Positions 1 to 7,206 of a DNA stretch of 8,084 nt are shown one piece after another. Source of the DNA: Betaproteobacteria bacterium (GTDB taxonomy: Bacteria > Pseudomonadota > Gammaproteobacteria > Burkholderiales > Usitatibacteraceae). Below the pieces are notes generated by a model. That model was not told the origin of the DNA. It saw only the letters and a list, made by a program, of their open reading frames with translations, and ran no database searches. The first letter of the stretch is position 1; the number at the start of each line of letters is the position of its first letter. The position numbers were made by a program, and so were the translations under genes. The stretch spans positions 1-8,084 of the forward strand of contig JAAOZZ010000349.1 in the NCBI GenBank assembly GCA_012274175.1, in the 5' to 3' direction.

Positions 1-1
1 G

Positions 2-202
2 ACCGGGGCGATGCGCCGTGCAATGGCCGAGCATCCCGAGGAGTTCGACCCGCGCGCCTTCCTCAAGCCCGCCCGCAATGCCGCGCGCGACGTCTGCCGC
101 GAGCGCTTCGAGGCTTTCGGATGCGCGGGCCAGGCCGGGCGCATCCGCGCGCTGCCCCTCACCGCGATGGCCAAGCGCTACGCCTCCGTGGCGACGGCGT
201 AG
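2..202 (+). CDS. Fructose-bisphosphate aldolase, class II, Calvin-cycle type (3' end only)
   Basis: This is the C-terminal tail of a class II, metal-dependent aldolase that interconverts fructose 1,6-bisphosphate with glyceraldehyde 3-phosphate and dihydroxyacetone phosphate in cytoplasmic glycolysis, gluconeogenesis or the Calvin cycle. About 66 residues are visible, read in frame from base 2 to the TAG at 200-202. Recognition rests on the characteristic tail: an EEFDPR segment, then FLKPA, then C..RFEAFG.AG, then a final LTAMAKRYA-like helix. This pattern is typical of the Calvin-type subgroup of class II enzymes. The zinc ligands and active-site residues lie upstream of the window and cannot be checked. 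The methionine at base 11 is internal, because the frame is open to the window edge. The gene is convergent with the minus-strand run ending near base 178. Symbols such as fbaA or cbbA are both used for this family, so none is assigned. Confidence 0.85.
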   Translation, partial: TGAMRRAMAEHPEEFDPRAFLKPARNAARDVCRERFEAFGCAGQAGRIRALPLTAMAKRYASVATA

Positions 203-403
203 AGCTCCCCGCGCGCACGCACGCAAGGTCGGGTCCAGGTTGCCCACGTAGACGAGCACGTCCACGGCGGGCGCGAGATCGAACGAGGCGGACGGCATCC
301 GGTCGAGCTGCGCGGCGGCCGCGGCCCGCGCGAACCGGCCGGCGTGCGCGAGCTTCTCCGCGGCCTGAAACCGCTCGGCCACGAAAGGCACGTTCGCGCT
401 CAT
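178..403 (-). CDS. Unrecognised small protein, coupled to the phosphatase gene; apparent frameshift
   Basis: I do not recognise this protein. Its ATG (403-401) overlaps the TGA of the upstream phosphatase gene (402-400) as ATGA, the usual layout of translational coupling. Sixty-five codons (403-209) show strong coding bias: by hand count about 61 of 65 third positions are G or C, higher than the first or second positions. The predicted start is MSANVPFVAERF, followed by an alanine-rich stretch at residues 25-31 and a hydrophobic VDVLVYVG segment at 47-54. Read without change, the frame never stops and runs antisense over the whole visible aldolase tail. Dropping one G from the G4 run (CCCC at 207-210 on +) gives a natural-looking ending RELYAVATEA and a TAG at 180-178, for 74 residues with only a 25-base convergent overlap. 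It could be a sequencing error, a true frameshift or a decayed gene. Bias inside the aldolase overlap is not independent evidence, because third positions coincide there. Confidence 0.45.
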
Positions 404-933
404 CGCCGCGCGTGGTCCTCTAGGCGAAACGCCGACGGATCGAGCTCCACCGCCACGCGATCGAGCCAGCGTTCGGCGGCCTCCTCGACCATGTCGAGCA
501 CGCGCTCGAATTCGGCGGCTCCGCCATAGTACGGATCGGGAACGTCCTCGCCTTGCCAGCGCGCGCTCGCATCGAGAAAAAGCCCCAGCCTCGCGTTCGA
601 GTCGCGCGGGGCCATCGAGCGCAGGATGCGCAGGTGCCCGCGGTCCATGGCGAGGATGTAATCGTAGGCGTGGAAGTCCTCGGGGCCCAACTGCGCGGCG
701 CGCTGCCCCGCGAGGTCGTAGCCGCGGCGCGCTGCATGCTTCACGGTGCGCGGGTCGGGGCCTTCTCCCACGTGGTAGCCGTGGGTGCCGGCGGAGGCGG
801 CGCGGATGTCCGCTCCCAGCCCGCGGCGCCGCGCGAGCTCGCGCAGCACGCCCTCGGCAGTCGGCGAGCGGCAGATGTTGCCGGTGCAGACGAATAGCAC
901 TCCGACAGTTCGCTGGATACCCTGCTCGTTCAT
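400..933 (-). CDS. Low-molecular-weight protein tyrosine phosphatase
   Basis: This is a cytoplasmic phosphatase of the LMW-PTP family (also related to arsenate reductases), which removes phosphate from tyrosine through a cysteinyl-phosphate intermediate. From the ATG at 933 it has 177 residues, slightly longer than the usual 150-165. The P-loop C-T-G-N-I-C-R-S spans residues 16-23, with nucleophile Cys16 and Arg22 fitting CX5R. The general acid lies in DPYYG at 133-137 (Asp133). The AGTHGYHVG segment near residues 48-57 also fits the family. A TTG at 939 is in frame two codons upstream and could start translation. Neither start has a strong ribosome binding site; GGGA directly abuts the ATG. 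The gene follows the IPTL-CTERM gene by 39 bases and overlaps the next small ORF by ATGA. In this family Wzb-type members act on capsule or exopolysaccharide tyrosine kinases, but no kinase is visible here, so the substrate is unknown. Confidence 0.93.
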   Translation of the reverse strand: MNEQGIQRTVGVLFVCTGNICRSPTAEGVLRELARRRGLGADIRAASAGTHGYHVGEGPDPRTVKHAARRGYDLAGQRAAQLGPEDFHAYDYILAMDRGHLRILRSMAPRDSNARLGLFLDASARWQGEDVPDPYYGGAAEFERVLDMVEEAAERWLDRVAVELDPSAFRLEDHARR

Positions 934-972
934 TCCCAATCAGCGCTAGATCGACGTTTGCCGACAACCCCG

Positions 973-1797
973 CTATACCGCACCATGCCCTCGTCGGCGT
1001 GCCATGCGCAAGCCGAATAACATCATCAGCGCAGAGAGAATGATGAGGCCCCACTCGGACAGAGTGGGTATGCCAGAAACACCGGCAGCCAGGAAGGAGA
1101 GGGCGCAAGGGTTGACGACGTTGGTATCGAGCGTGACAGCGCCGTTGAGTGCGAACGCTCTTCCTGCTGCGGAGGCGCCCGTGTTAAGGGTAATGCTCGC
1201 CAAAGCCAGGATATCTCCGACGAAAGAGCTGTTCGTGCCGATGGTCGCCGAACTGCCGACCCCCCAGAGCACCTGATCACAACTCATGCCGCCTGCGAGG
1301 GTCGTAACCGCATTATTCGAGACCGTGAGCGTGCTACCGATCTTGAACACAATCGTGTTACCGGGAGCGCCGTTGATGACAACCGGGCCCGTCATCAGCG
1401 CGCTGGACGTGAAGCAGAGGACCGGGGTAACGGCTGCATTTATCGGGCTAAGGAGACTGATATCTTGACCGGCGCCGAAAGTCACCGAGCACGGCAATGC
1501 GTTGATAGCGGTGAAGGCGGAGTTGATGTCGGTCTTCGCCTGCACGGCGGCGGAATTGTTGATTTGCATCGCTCCGTTGACAATGGCACCGGGGGGAAAG
1601 CCGGTTATGGAGCTGCCTGGTGTGAGGCCAACGTTGCCGTTGACGACCGTCGGGCCGGTATTGGTGATGGTGGACGCACCGTGTACGGCGAAGGCCTGAG
1701 CGGTTCCCAGAGAAATCTGCGCGGTTGCCGGATTGGACGCGAGGAAAAGGAAGGCAGCACCGAGTGTCGCCAGAAAAGAACGGGTTTTACTATGCAT
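973..1797 (-). CDS. DUF3494 ice-binding-like exported protein with IPTL-CTERM sorting signal
   Basis: This is an exported, probably surface-attached protein. From the ATG at 1797 it has 274 residues. Residues 1-26 form a Sec signal peptide, with basic residues then a hydrophobic core FLATLGAAFLFLA, and an ATA cleavage site before Gln27. Residues ~30-235 form a Ser/Thr/Asn/Gly-rich beta-type domain matching the DUF3494 ice-binding family, with GNVGLTPGSSITGFPPGAIV near the start and a FVGDILALASITL segment near the end. Four cysteines lie in this part. The C-terminus is a classic sorting tag: IPTLSEWG at 243-250, a hydrophobic helix, then RRR at 267-269, typical of IPTL-CTERM proteins processed by exosortase/archaeosortase-type enzymes. 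An in-frame ATG at 1809 and an upstream codon at 1890 exist. I prefer 1797 because GGAAAG sits just before it and a hydrophobic signal follows directly. Two sampled 60-base lines are 57-58% GC, lower than the neighbours, suggesting transfer. DUF3494 proteins can be antifreeze proteins or adhesins; which applies here is unknown. Confidence 0.9.
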   Translation of the reverse strand: MHSKTRSFLATLGAAFLFLASNPATAQISLGTAQAFAVHGASTITNTGPTVVNGNVGLTPGSSITGFPPGAIVNGAMQINNSAAVQAKTDINSAFTAINALPCSVTFGAGQDISLLSPINAAVTPVLCFTSSALMTGPVVINGAPGNTIVFKIGSTLTVSNNAVTTLAGGMSCDQVLWGVGSSATIGTNSSFVGDILALASITLNTGASAAGRAFALNGAVTLDTNVVNPCALSFLAAGVSGIPTLSEWGLIILSALMMLFGLRMARRRGHGAV

Positions 1798-1850
1798 TGG
1801 GCTTTCCATCGGGTAGCGTTCTGGTGCAGGTGTGGGCAGGGGAAACTCGA

Positions 1851-1878
1851 AGTGTAGAGGATGTCCGGTATGGAGCAA
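1851..1878 (-). promoter_or_regulatory. Candidate sigma70 promoter for the IPTL-CTERM gene
   Basis: On the minus strand TTGCTC (1878-1873) and TACACT (1856-1851) are separated by 16 bases and match the -35 and -10 consensus at 3 of 6 and 4 of 6 positions. Transcription would begin near 1844, which suits the 1797 or 1809 start codon and not one at 1890. The match is moderate and could be chance. Confidence 0.27.
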
Positions 1879-1910
1879 GCAGATGGTCATGCGATCCGCT
1901 ACCGAATTGT

Positions 1911-1938
1911 GATCGGCACCTCTCGGAATGTGCCGACC
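1911..1938 (-). other. Hairpin in the uvrB to IPTL-CTERM gap
   Basis: TCGGCAC at 1913-1919 and GTGCCGA at 1930-1936 form a perfect 7-base-pair inverted repeat around a 10-base loop. On the minus-strand RNA it extends by a G-U and a G-C pair. It lies about 80 bases past the uvrB stop and just upstream of the candidate promoter for the next gene. It lacks a following U-tract, so it is not a standard intrinsic terminator. It could help end or stabilise uvrB RNA, or be a protein-binding palindrome. The rest of the 222-base gap (1798-2019) shows no gene. Confidence 0.35.
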
Positions 1939-2019
1939 GCTTTCTCCGCACGGACGATGGAGGCGGAGGCGTAGGCGAAGTAGCCGGGCTTTCGAACGTA
2001 GCGAGCCACGCCCGCGTCA

Positions 2020-4050
2020 TCAACCCTCGCCTCCCACCGCCATCAGCCGGTCGCGCAGCGTCTTCAGCTCGTCGCGCAGGCTCGCGGCGCGCTCGAATTC
2101 CAGGTTCCTCGCCGCGTCGAGCATGTCCTTCTCCAGCCTTCGGATGCGCTGGTCGAGCTGCTTCTCGGACAGGGCGTCGTACTTCGACTCCTCTTCGGCG
2201 GCCTTGCGCGTCTCCCGGGCGCTTTCGGGATCGTACACGCCGTCGATCATGTCCTTGATGCGCTTGGAGATGCCCTTGGGCTCGATGCCGTGGGCGAGGT
2301 TGAACGCCACCTGCTTCGCGCGCCGGCGGTCGGTCTCGCCGATCGCCAGGCGCATGGAATCGGTCATCGCGTCGGCGTAGAGGATCGCGGTGCCGTTGAT
2401 GTGGCGCGCCGCGCGCCCGATCGTCTGGATCAGAGAGCGGCTCGAGCGCAGGAATCCTTCCTTGTCCGCGTCGAGGATCGCCACCATCGACACCTCCGGG
2501 ATGTCGAGGCCCTCGCGCAGCAGGTTGATGCCCACCAGCACGTCGAAGAGGCCCTTCCTCAGGTCGCGGATGATCTCCACGCGCTCGACGGTGTCGATGT
2601 CGGAGTGCAGGTAGCGCACCTTCACGCCGTGCTCCGCCAGGTAGTCGGTGAGATCCTCCGCCATGCGCTTGGTGAGCGTGGTCACCAGCACGCGCTCGTT
2701 AACAGCGACCCGCTTGGCCACTTCGGAGAGCAGGTCGTCCACCTGGGACGATGCGGGACGCAGCACCACCACGGGATCCACGAGTCCGGTGGGACGCACG
2801 ACCTGCTCCACCACCTGCGCGGCGTGGGTGCGCTCGTACTCCGCGGGCGTCGCGGACACGAAGATCGCCTGTCGCACCTGGCGCTCGAATTCCTCGAACT
2901 TGAGCGGACGGTTGTCGAGCGCCGAGGGCAGGCGGAACCCGTAGTCCACCAGGGTCTGCTTGCGCGCGCGGTCGCCGTTGAACATGCCGCCGATCTGGGG
3001 GACCGTCACGTGGCTCTCGTCGATCACGATGAGTGCCTCGCGCGGCAGGTAGTCGATCAGCGTGGGCGGCGGTTCCCCGGGAGCGCGCCCCGACAGGTGC
3101 CGGGTGTAGTTCTCGATGCCCTTGCAGAACCCGAGCTCGTTCATCATCTCGAGGTCGAAGTGGGTCCTTTGCTGCAGGCGCTGCAGCTCCAGCAGCTTGC
3201 CCTGGGCCTGGAACTCCGCCAGCCGCTCGCGCAGCTCCACCTTGATCGCCTCGATCGCGCGCATCACTGTCGAGCGCGGCGTCACGTAGTGGCTCTTCGC
3301 GTAGAGGGTGAAGCGCGGGATCCGGTGCAGGAGCTCCCCGGTGAGCGGGTCGAAGAGCGTGAGGGACTCGATCACGTCGTCGTAGAGCGCGACCCGCAGC
3401 GCCTGCTCGCTGTTTTCCGCCGGGAAGACGTCGATCGTGTCGCCGCGCACCCGGAAGGTGCCGCGCCGGAAGTCGATGTCGTTGCGGGTGTACTGCATGC
3501 CCGCGAGGCGCGCGAGCAGGTCGCGCTGCGGCACCGGGTCCTTCTCGCGCAGCACCTGGCGCATGTCCTGGTAGTCGTTCGGATCCCCGATGCCGTAGAT
3601 GCACGACACCGTGGCCACGATCACCACGTCCTTGCGCTCGAGCAGGCTCTTGGTGGCCGACAGGCGCATCTGCTCGATGTGCTCGTTGATCGAGGAGTCC
3701 TTCTCGATGTACAGGTCCCGCGACGGGACGTACGCCTCGGGTTGGTAGTAGTCGTAGTAAGAGACGAAATACTCGACCGCATTCTCGGGAAAGAACTCGC
3801 GAAACTCCGAGTAGAGCTGCGCGGCGAGCGTCTTGTTGGGCGCGATCACGAGCGTGGGCCGCCCGGTGCGCGCGATGACGTTGGCCATCGTGTATGTCTT
3901 CCCGGATCCGGTCACTCCCAGCAGCGTCTGGTACGCCAGGCCGTCGTTCAGGCCCTCGGTCAGCTTGTCGATGGCCTGGGGCTGGTCGCCGGCCGGGGAG
4001 AAGAGCTGGTGGAGGCGAAAGGGGCTGTTCGGGAATGCAACGACTTCCAT
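2020..4050 (-). CDS. uvrB: Excinuclease ABC subunit B (UvrB)
   Basis: UvrB is the DNA-damage verification helicase-like ATPase of nucleotide excision repair. It is loaded by UvrA, binds the lesion and recruits UvrC, then UvrD. The protein has 676 residues, the normal family length. The Walker A motif GVTGSGKT is at residues 45-52. The damage-probing beta-hairpin [12 protein letters not shown] is at 98-109. The Walker B/DESH motif is at 344-347, a SATP motif follows, and the motif VI sequence QTIGRAAR is at 542-549. The C-terminal UVR domain that contacts UvrC covers roughly 632-666. The ATG at 4050 gives the familiar N-terminus ending in [19 protein letters not shown] lies about 8 bases upstream. 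All key motifs are intact. It is divergent from the aminotransferase gene. I found no obvious CTG-N10-CAG LexA box in the 123-base intergenic region, unlike in E. coli. Confidence 0.98.
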   Translation of the reverse strand: MEVVAFPNSPFRLHQLFSPAGDQPQAIDKLTEGLNDGLAYQTLLGVTGSGKTYTMANVIARTGRPTLVIAPNKTLAAQLYSEFREFFPENAVEYFVSYYDYYQPEAYVPSRDLYIEKDSSINEHIEQMRLSATKSLLERKDVVIVATVSCIYGIGDPNDYQDMRQVLREKDPVPQRDLLARLAGMQYTRNDIDFRRGTFRVRGDTIDVFPAENSEQALRVALYDDVIESLTLFDPLTGELLHRIPRFTLYAKSHYVTPRSTVMRAIEAIKVELRERLAEFQAQGKLLELQRLQQRTHFDLEMMNELGFCKGIENYTRHLSGRAPGEPPPTLIDYLPREALIVIDESHVTVPQIGGMFNGDRARKQTLVDYGFRLPSALDNRPLKFEEFERQVRQAIFVSATPAEYERTHAAQVVEQVVRPTGLVDPVVVLRPASSQVDDLLSEVAKRVAVNERVLVTTLTKRMAEDLTDYLAEHGVKVRYLHSDIDTVERVEIIRDLRKGLFDVLVGINLLREGLDIPEVSMVAILDADKEGFLRSSRSLIQTIGRAARHINGTAILYADAMTDSMRLAIGETDRRRAKQVAFNLAHGIEPKGISKRIKDMIDGVYDPESARETRKAAEEESKYDALSEKQLDQRIRRLEKDMLDAARNLEFERAASLRDELKTLRDRLMAVGGEG

Positions 4051-4079
4051 GGCGGGCGGATTCCGGCGGGCAACAGGAG

Positions 4080-4085
4080 ATTTTA
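4080..4085 (-). promoter_or_regulatory. Candidate -10 element for uvrB
   Basis: TAAAAT on the minus strand (ATTTTA on +) lies 29 bases upstream of the uvrB ATG, a good distance for a short leader. No convincing -35 hexamer is found 16-18 bases upstream, so the call rests on the -10 match and position only. Confidence 0.35.
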
Positions 4086-4122
4086 GCGGTTTTGGGGGCT
4101 GCGCTGCACCGCGACAAACACG

Positions 4123-4128
4123 TAAAAT
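4123..4128 (+). promoter_or_regulatory. Candidate -10 element for the aminotransferase gene
   Basis: TAAAAT followed by GGGGGT lies 45 bases upstream of the aminotransferase ATG. The -35 region is poor. The same AATGGGGGT string occurs upstream of the thiamine-diphosphate enzyme gene at 7171-7179. The divergent uvrB -10 lies on the other strand in the same 123-base gap, so the two promoters are nearly back to back. Confidence 0.35.
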
Positions 4129-4173
4129 GGGGGTGAACCCGCCCTTTTCCACCCGCCATCCCTGGAGAAACGC

Positions 4174-5391
4174 ATGTCGCTCGTCGCCAACCGCCTGAAG
4201 GTGATCAAGCCGTCCCCCACGCTCGCCGTGTCCGCGAAGGCGGCGCGCCTGAAGGCGGAAGGCAAGGACGTGATCTCCATGGGCGCGGGCGAGCCGGACT
4301 TCGACACGCCCCAGTTCATCAAGGACGCGGCCATCGCGGCCATCCACAAGGGGTTCACCAAGTACACGGCCGCGGGCGGCACTCCCTCGCTCAAGAAGGC
4401 GATCATCGCCAAGTTCAAGCGCGAGAACGGCCTCGACTACACCGAGAAGCAGATCCTGGTGTCCAGTGGCGGCAAGCAGACCTCGTTCAACATGTGCCTC
4501 GCGCTGCTCAACCCGGGCGACGAGGCGATCATCCCCGCGCCGTACTGGGTGTCCTACCCGGACATGGCCCAGATGGCCGACGCGAAGCCGGTGTTCGTCC
4601 ACGCCGGCATCGAGCAGGGCTTCAAGATCACGCCCCTGCAATTGAAGAACGCGATCACCCCGCGCTCGCGCCTCATCTGGATCAACAGCCCGTCGAACCC
4701 CTCGGGCGCCGTGTATACCGCCGAAGAGCTCCGCGCCATCGGCGACGTGCTGCGGCAGCATCCGCGCATCGTCATCGCGAGCGACGACATGTACGAGCAC
4801 ATCCTGCTCGACGGCTCGAAGTTCGTGAACATCCTGAACGTCTGCCCGGACCTCTACCCGCAGACGCTCGTGATGAACGGGGTGTCGAAGGCGTATGCCA
4901 TGACGGGGTGGCGCATCGGCTACTGCGGCGGCCCCCAGGAGCTCATCGAGGCGATGGAGAACGTGCAGTCCCACAGCACCTCGAACCCCACCTCGATCTC
5001 GCAGTACGCGGCCGAGGCGGCGTTGACCGGCGACCAGTCGTGCATCGAGCCCATGGCGGCGGCGTTCAAGGAGCGCGGCAAGTTCGTGGCCGAGGGCCTC
5101 AACCGCATTCCGGGCGTGAAGTGCCTGCAGCCTGCCGGCGCCTTCTACGCCTTTCCCGACTGCCGCGAGGCGATCCGCAACCTGCACGCGGCGGGCAAGA
5201 TCCCGGCGCCGACGGATCTCGCGCTCTGCGACTACCTGCTGGCCCAGCCCCAGGCGGTGGCCGCGGTGCCCGGGTCCGCGTTCGGGGCCGAGGGCTACCT
5301 GCGCATCTCGTTCGCGACATCCCTGGACAACATCCGCAAGGCGGTGGAGCGCATGGCCGCGGCCATGGGCGAAGCCCGGGTCCCGGCCTAG
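4174..5391 (+). CDS. Pyridoxal-phosphate aminotransferase, class I, aspartate aminotransferase-like
   Basis: This is a cytoplasmic fold-type I PLP enzyme that most likely transfers amino groups between aspartate and 2-oxoglutarate, or between related amino acids. It has 405 residues, normal for the AspB/AatA-type subgroup. Visible active-site features are the [11 protein letters not shown]-terminal motif, SNPSG with Asn175, SDDMYEH with Asp204 (to the PLP ring nitrogen) and Tyr207, Schiff-base Lys239 in [16 protein letters not shown], and substrate-carboxylate Arg377 in YLRISFA. The start is well supported: GGAGA at 4164-4168 sits five bases before the ATG. It is divergent from uvrB. Its TAG at 5389-5391 overlaps the histidine kinase stop on the other strand. 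The exact substrate range (aspartate, aromatic amino acids, or prephenate in some relatives) cannot be read from sequence, so no symbol is given. Confidence 0.95.
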   Translation: MSLVANRLKVIKPSPTLAVSAKAARLKAEGKDVISMGAGEPDFDTPQFIKDAAIAAIHKGFTKYTAAGGTPSLKKAIIAKFKRENGLDYTEKQILVSSGGKQTSFNMCLALLNPGDEAIIPAPYWVSYPDMAQMADAKPVFVHAGIEQGFKITPLQLKNAITPRSRLIWINSPSNPSGAVYTAEELRAIGDVLRQHPRIVIASDDMYEHILLDGSKFVNILNVCPDLYPQTLVMNGVSKAYAMTGWRIGYCGGPQELIEAMENVQSHSTSNPTSISQYAAEAALTGDQSCIEPMAAAFKERGKFVAEGLNRIPGVKCLQPAGAFYAFPDCREAIRNLHAAGKIPAPTDLALCDYLLAQPQAVAAVPGSAFGAEGYLRISFATSLDNIRKAVERMAAAMGEARVPA

Positions 5392-6950
5392 CTTTCCCGC
5401 GGTCCGTCGGTTGGGTTGGGCGCATCCAACGCGCCCGGCGGTTCGCACGGCAGGCGGACGGTGAATTGGCTCCCCAGCGAGGGGCCCTCGCTCGTCGCCT
5501 GCACCGAACCGCCATGCCGCTCGACGAATTCCCGCACCAGGGCGAGGCCGATGCCCAAGCCTCCCGCCGCGCGTTCGAAGGCGCCGTCGGCCTGGGAAAA
5601 CAGCTGGAAGAGCCGCGGCGCCATTTCCGGCGCGAAGCCGATCCCGTTGTCCGCGACCGTGATCACGGCTTGCGATCCTTCGCGCCGAGCCCGCAACTCG
5701 ATCCTGCCGCCGCGATCCGTGTACTTGGCCGCGTTCACCAGCAAGTTGGCGACAATCTGCTGCACGCGCACGGGATCGGCATCGAGCCAGATGTCGCCCT
5801 CCTCGAGCGCCAAATGAAGGGAATGTCCCCTCGCGTCGATCTGGGACTTGACCGCTTCCACCGAATGTTCCAGCAGCCCGCGCAGCTCCACGCGCTGCCG
5901 CTTGAGCTCGACGCGCCCGGTCGTGATGCGCGATACGTCGAGCAGGTCGTCGAGAAGCCGGGCCATGTGCTCGGTCTGCCGCTCGGCGATCTGCTGCGCG
6001 CGCCGGCGCTGATCCGGCGTGACGCAGTCCTGCTTGAAAACCGAGATGGCGTTGCGGATCGGGGCCAGGGGATTGCGCAGCTCGTGGGCGAGGATGGCCA
6101 GGAACTGGTCCTTGCGGCGCTGCGCCTCGAGCTGCGCGGAGATGTCGCGGGCGATCTTCGAGGCGCCGATCACCTTGCCGCTGGCATCCTGCACGGGCGA
6201 GACCGTGATCGAGACCTCGCGCCGGCTGCCGTCCTTCGCCACGCGCACCGTCTGGTAGTGATCGATGCGCTTGCCGCTGCGGATCCGCGCGATGATGGTG
6301 TCCTCCTCCGAGTGGATCTCCGGCGGGACGATCTTGAGCACCGAGGCGCCGACCATCTCGGCGGCGGTCCACCCGTACAGGCGCTCGGCCGCCGCGTTCC
6401 AGGAGGTGATCACCCCGTCGAGCGTCTTGCTGATGATCGCATCGTCGGAGGACTCGACGATGGCCGCGAGCCGGGCCTGGGCCACCTCCGCCTCGCGCTC
6501 GCGGGTGACGTCGCGGGTGAAGAAGCGCATGCACACGAAGTCGCCGTTGCGGAACATGCCGTTGGACGACACGACGACGTGCTTGATGGTGCCGTCGCTG
6601 CAACGCAGCCGGGCGGCCCGGTTGTGCAGGGTCTCGCCTTTCAGCAAGCGCTCGAGAATGTCCGCGATGACGTCGGCTTCGACGTGGAATTCGGCGATGT
6701 TCCGCCCCACGAATTCCTCGCGCGCGTAGCCGAGCATCGCGAGCTCCGCGTCGTTGGCCCAGAGGATCGTCCCGTCGGCGCCCACCGTATGCAGCCCTTC
6801 GGCGGATCGCTCGAGGAAGTCCTGGATCTCGGTCGACCGGGCGCGCTCGTCATGCAGCTCGCCGCGCAGCGCCTCGATCTCGCGCTCGACCTCGCGGATG
6901 CGGGCGCGATGCGCTTCGGCGTCGAGCTGGGCGATCGAGATATCGTCCAC
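5388..6950 (-). CDS. Soluble PAS-PAS sensor histidine kinase (orphan)
   Basis: This two-component kinase has 520 residues. It has no transmembrane segment or signal peptide, so it probably senses an intracellular cue. In order: an N-terminal charged, coiled-coil-like helix (about 8-40), PAS 1 (about 39-150), PAS 2 with its PAC end (about 160-275), a HisKA dimerisation domain with phosphoacceptor His289 in [11 protein letters not shown], and a HATPase domain. The ATPase domain shows the N box with Asn406 in [10 protein letters not shown], the G1 box DNGIG at 434-438, and GLGIGLALV as G2. All catalytic boxes are intact. The [10 protein letters not shown] type is common in kinases that carry a C-terminal receiver, but this one ends without it. 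The start is GTG at 6950: an in-frame TAA lies at 6983-6981, no other start lies between, and GGGGA is about 10 bases upstream. No response regulator is adjacent, and the PAS ligand is unknown. Confidence 0.95.
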   Translation of the reverse strand: MDDISIAQLDAEAHRARIREVEREIEALRGELHDERARSTEIQDFLERSAEGLHTVGADGTILWANDAELAMLGYAREEFVGRNIAEFHVEADVIADILERLLKGETLHNRAARLRCSDGTIKHVVVSSNGMFRNGDFVCMRFFTRDVTREREAEVAQARLAAIVESSDDAIISKTLDGVITSWNAAAERLYGWTAAEMVGASVLKIVPPEIHSEEDTIIARIRSGKRIDHYQTVRVAKDGSRREVSITVSPVQDASGKVIGASKIARDISAQLEAQRRKDQFLAILAHELRNPLAPIRNAISVFKQDCVTPDQRRRAQQIAERQTEHMARLLDDLLDVSRITTGRVELKRQRVELRGLLEHSVEAVKSQIDARGHSLHLALEEGDIWLDADPVRVQQIVANLLVNAAKYTDRGGRIELRARREGSQAVITVADNGIGFAPEMAPRLFQLFSQADGAFERAAGGLGIGLALVREFVERHGGSVQATSEGPSLGSQFTVRLPCEPPGALDAPNPTDGPRES

Positions 6951-7041
6951 GAGGCAACGGTCCCCGAGATTGCGGAATCTTTACGATAGGGCGTCCGGGG
7001 GGGTCGTGGATGTAAGCAGAGTCCTACATTCGGCGCAATCC

Positions 7042-7125
7042 TGGTGCCCGGGGCCGGATTCGAACCGGCATGCCTTGCGGCGGCGGGTTTTAAGCCCGCT
7101 GTGTATACCATTCCACCACCCGGGC
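7042..7125 (-). tRNA. tRNA-Leu (anticodon UAA)
   Basis: On the minus strand an 84-base cloverleaf reads from GCCCGGG (7125-7119) to an encoded CCA (7044-7042). The 7-base acceptor stem pairs perfectly. The anticodon stem GCGGG/CCCGC encloses loop CTTAAAA with anticodon TAA at 7092-7090, which reads UUA and UUG leucine codons. A long variable arm (GCC-GCAA-GGC core), as expected of a class II tRNA, and a T arm GCCGG-TTCGAAT-CCGGC are present. It lies 91 bases upstream of the kinase start on the same strand; that gap contains no gene. Confidence 0.97.
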
Positions 7126-7136
7126 GGTCAGGGCGG

Positions 7137-7142
7137 ATCATA
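7137..7142 (-). promoter_or_regulatory. Candidate -10 element of the tRNA-Leu gene
   Basis: TATGAT on the minus strand matches the -10 consensus at 5 of 6 positions and lies 11 bases before the tRNA 5' end. It is followed by a GC-rich discriminator (CCGCCC), a hallmark of stable-RNA promoters under stringent control. No strong -35 hexamer is seen at the right distance. Confidence 0.5.
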
Positions 7143-7167
7143 GCTTTTTCCGCGGGCCGCACTCGGG

Positions 7168-7173
7168 GACAAT
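7168..7173 (+). promoter_or_regulatory. Possible -10 element for the thiamine-diphosphate enzyme gene
   Basis: GACAAT followed by GGGGGT lies 33 bases before the ATG at 7207, with TTTTTC at 7145-7150 spaced 17 bases upstream as a weak -35. The context AATGGGGGT repeats that found upstream of the aminotransferase gene. Evidence is weak. Confidence 0.25.
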
Positions 7174-7206
7174 GGGGGTCCTGGAACCTCCCGGACCAAT
7201 GTCCCC

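Noticed and set aside
1798..1890. Upstream start for the IPTL-CTERM protein at 1890
   Set aside because: It would put about 31 extra residues, including prolines, before a clear signal peptide and would lie upstream of the candidate promoter.
2290..4086. A 598-residue plus-strand open frame
   Set aside because: It is entirely antisense to uvrB; His/Val/Arg-rich composition mirrors uvrB codon bias.
4051..6603. Long minus-strand open frame extending uvrB upstream to give about 1527 residues
   Set aside because: Only the part from the ATG at 4050 is UvrB. The upstream portion is antisense to the aminotransferase and out of frame with the kinase, with Arg/Ala/His-rich composition typical of GC-rich shadow frames.
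6968..6983. Small inverted repeat AGATT-N4-AATCT with Ts, as a terminator
   Set aside because: A 5-base AT-rich stem is too weak, and no plus-strand gene lies upstream to terminate.
4494..6989. An 831-residue plus-strand open frame
   Set aside because: It is out of frame inside the aminotransferase and then antisense to the histidine kinase, both with intact motifs. The composition is that of a shadow frame.
6951..7125. tRNA-Leu as an integration site for a mobile element
   Set aside because: No duplicated tRNA 3' end, integrase or phage-like gene is visible in the window.
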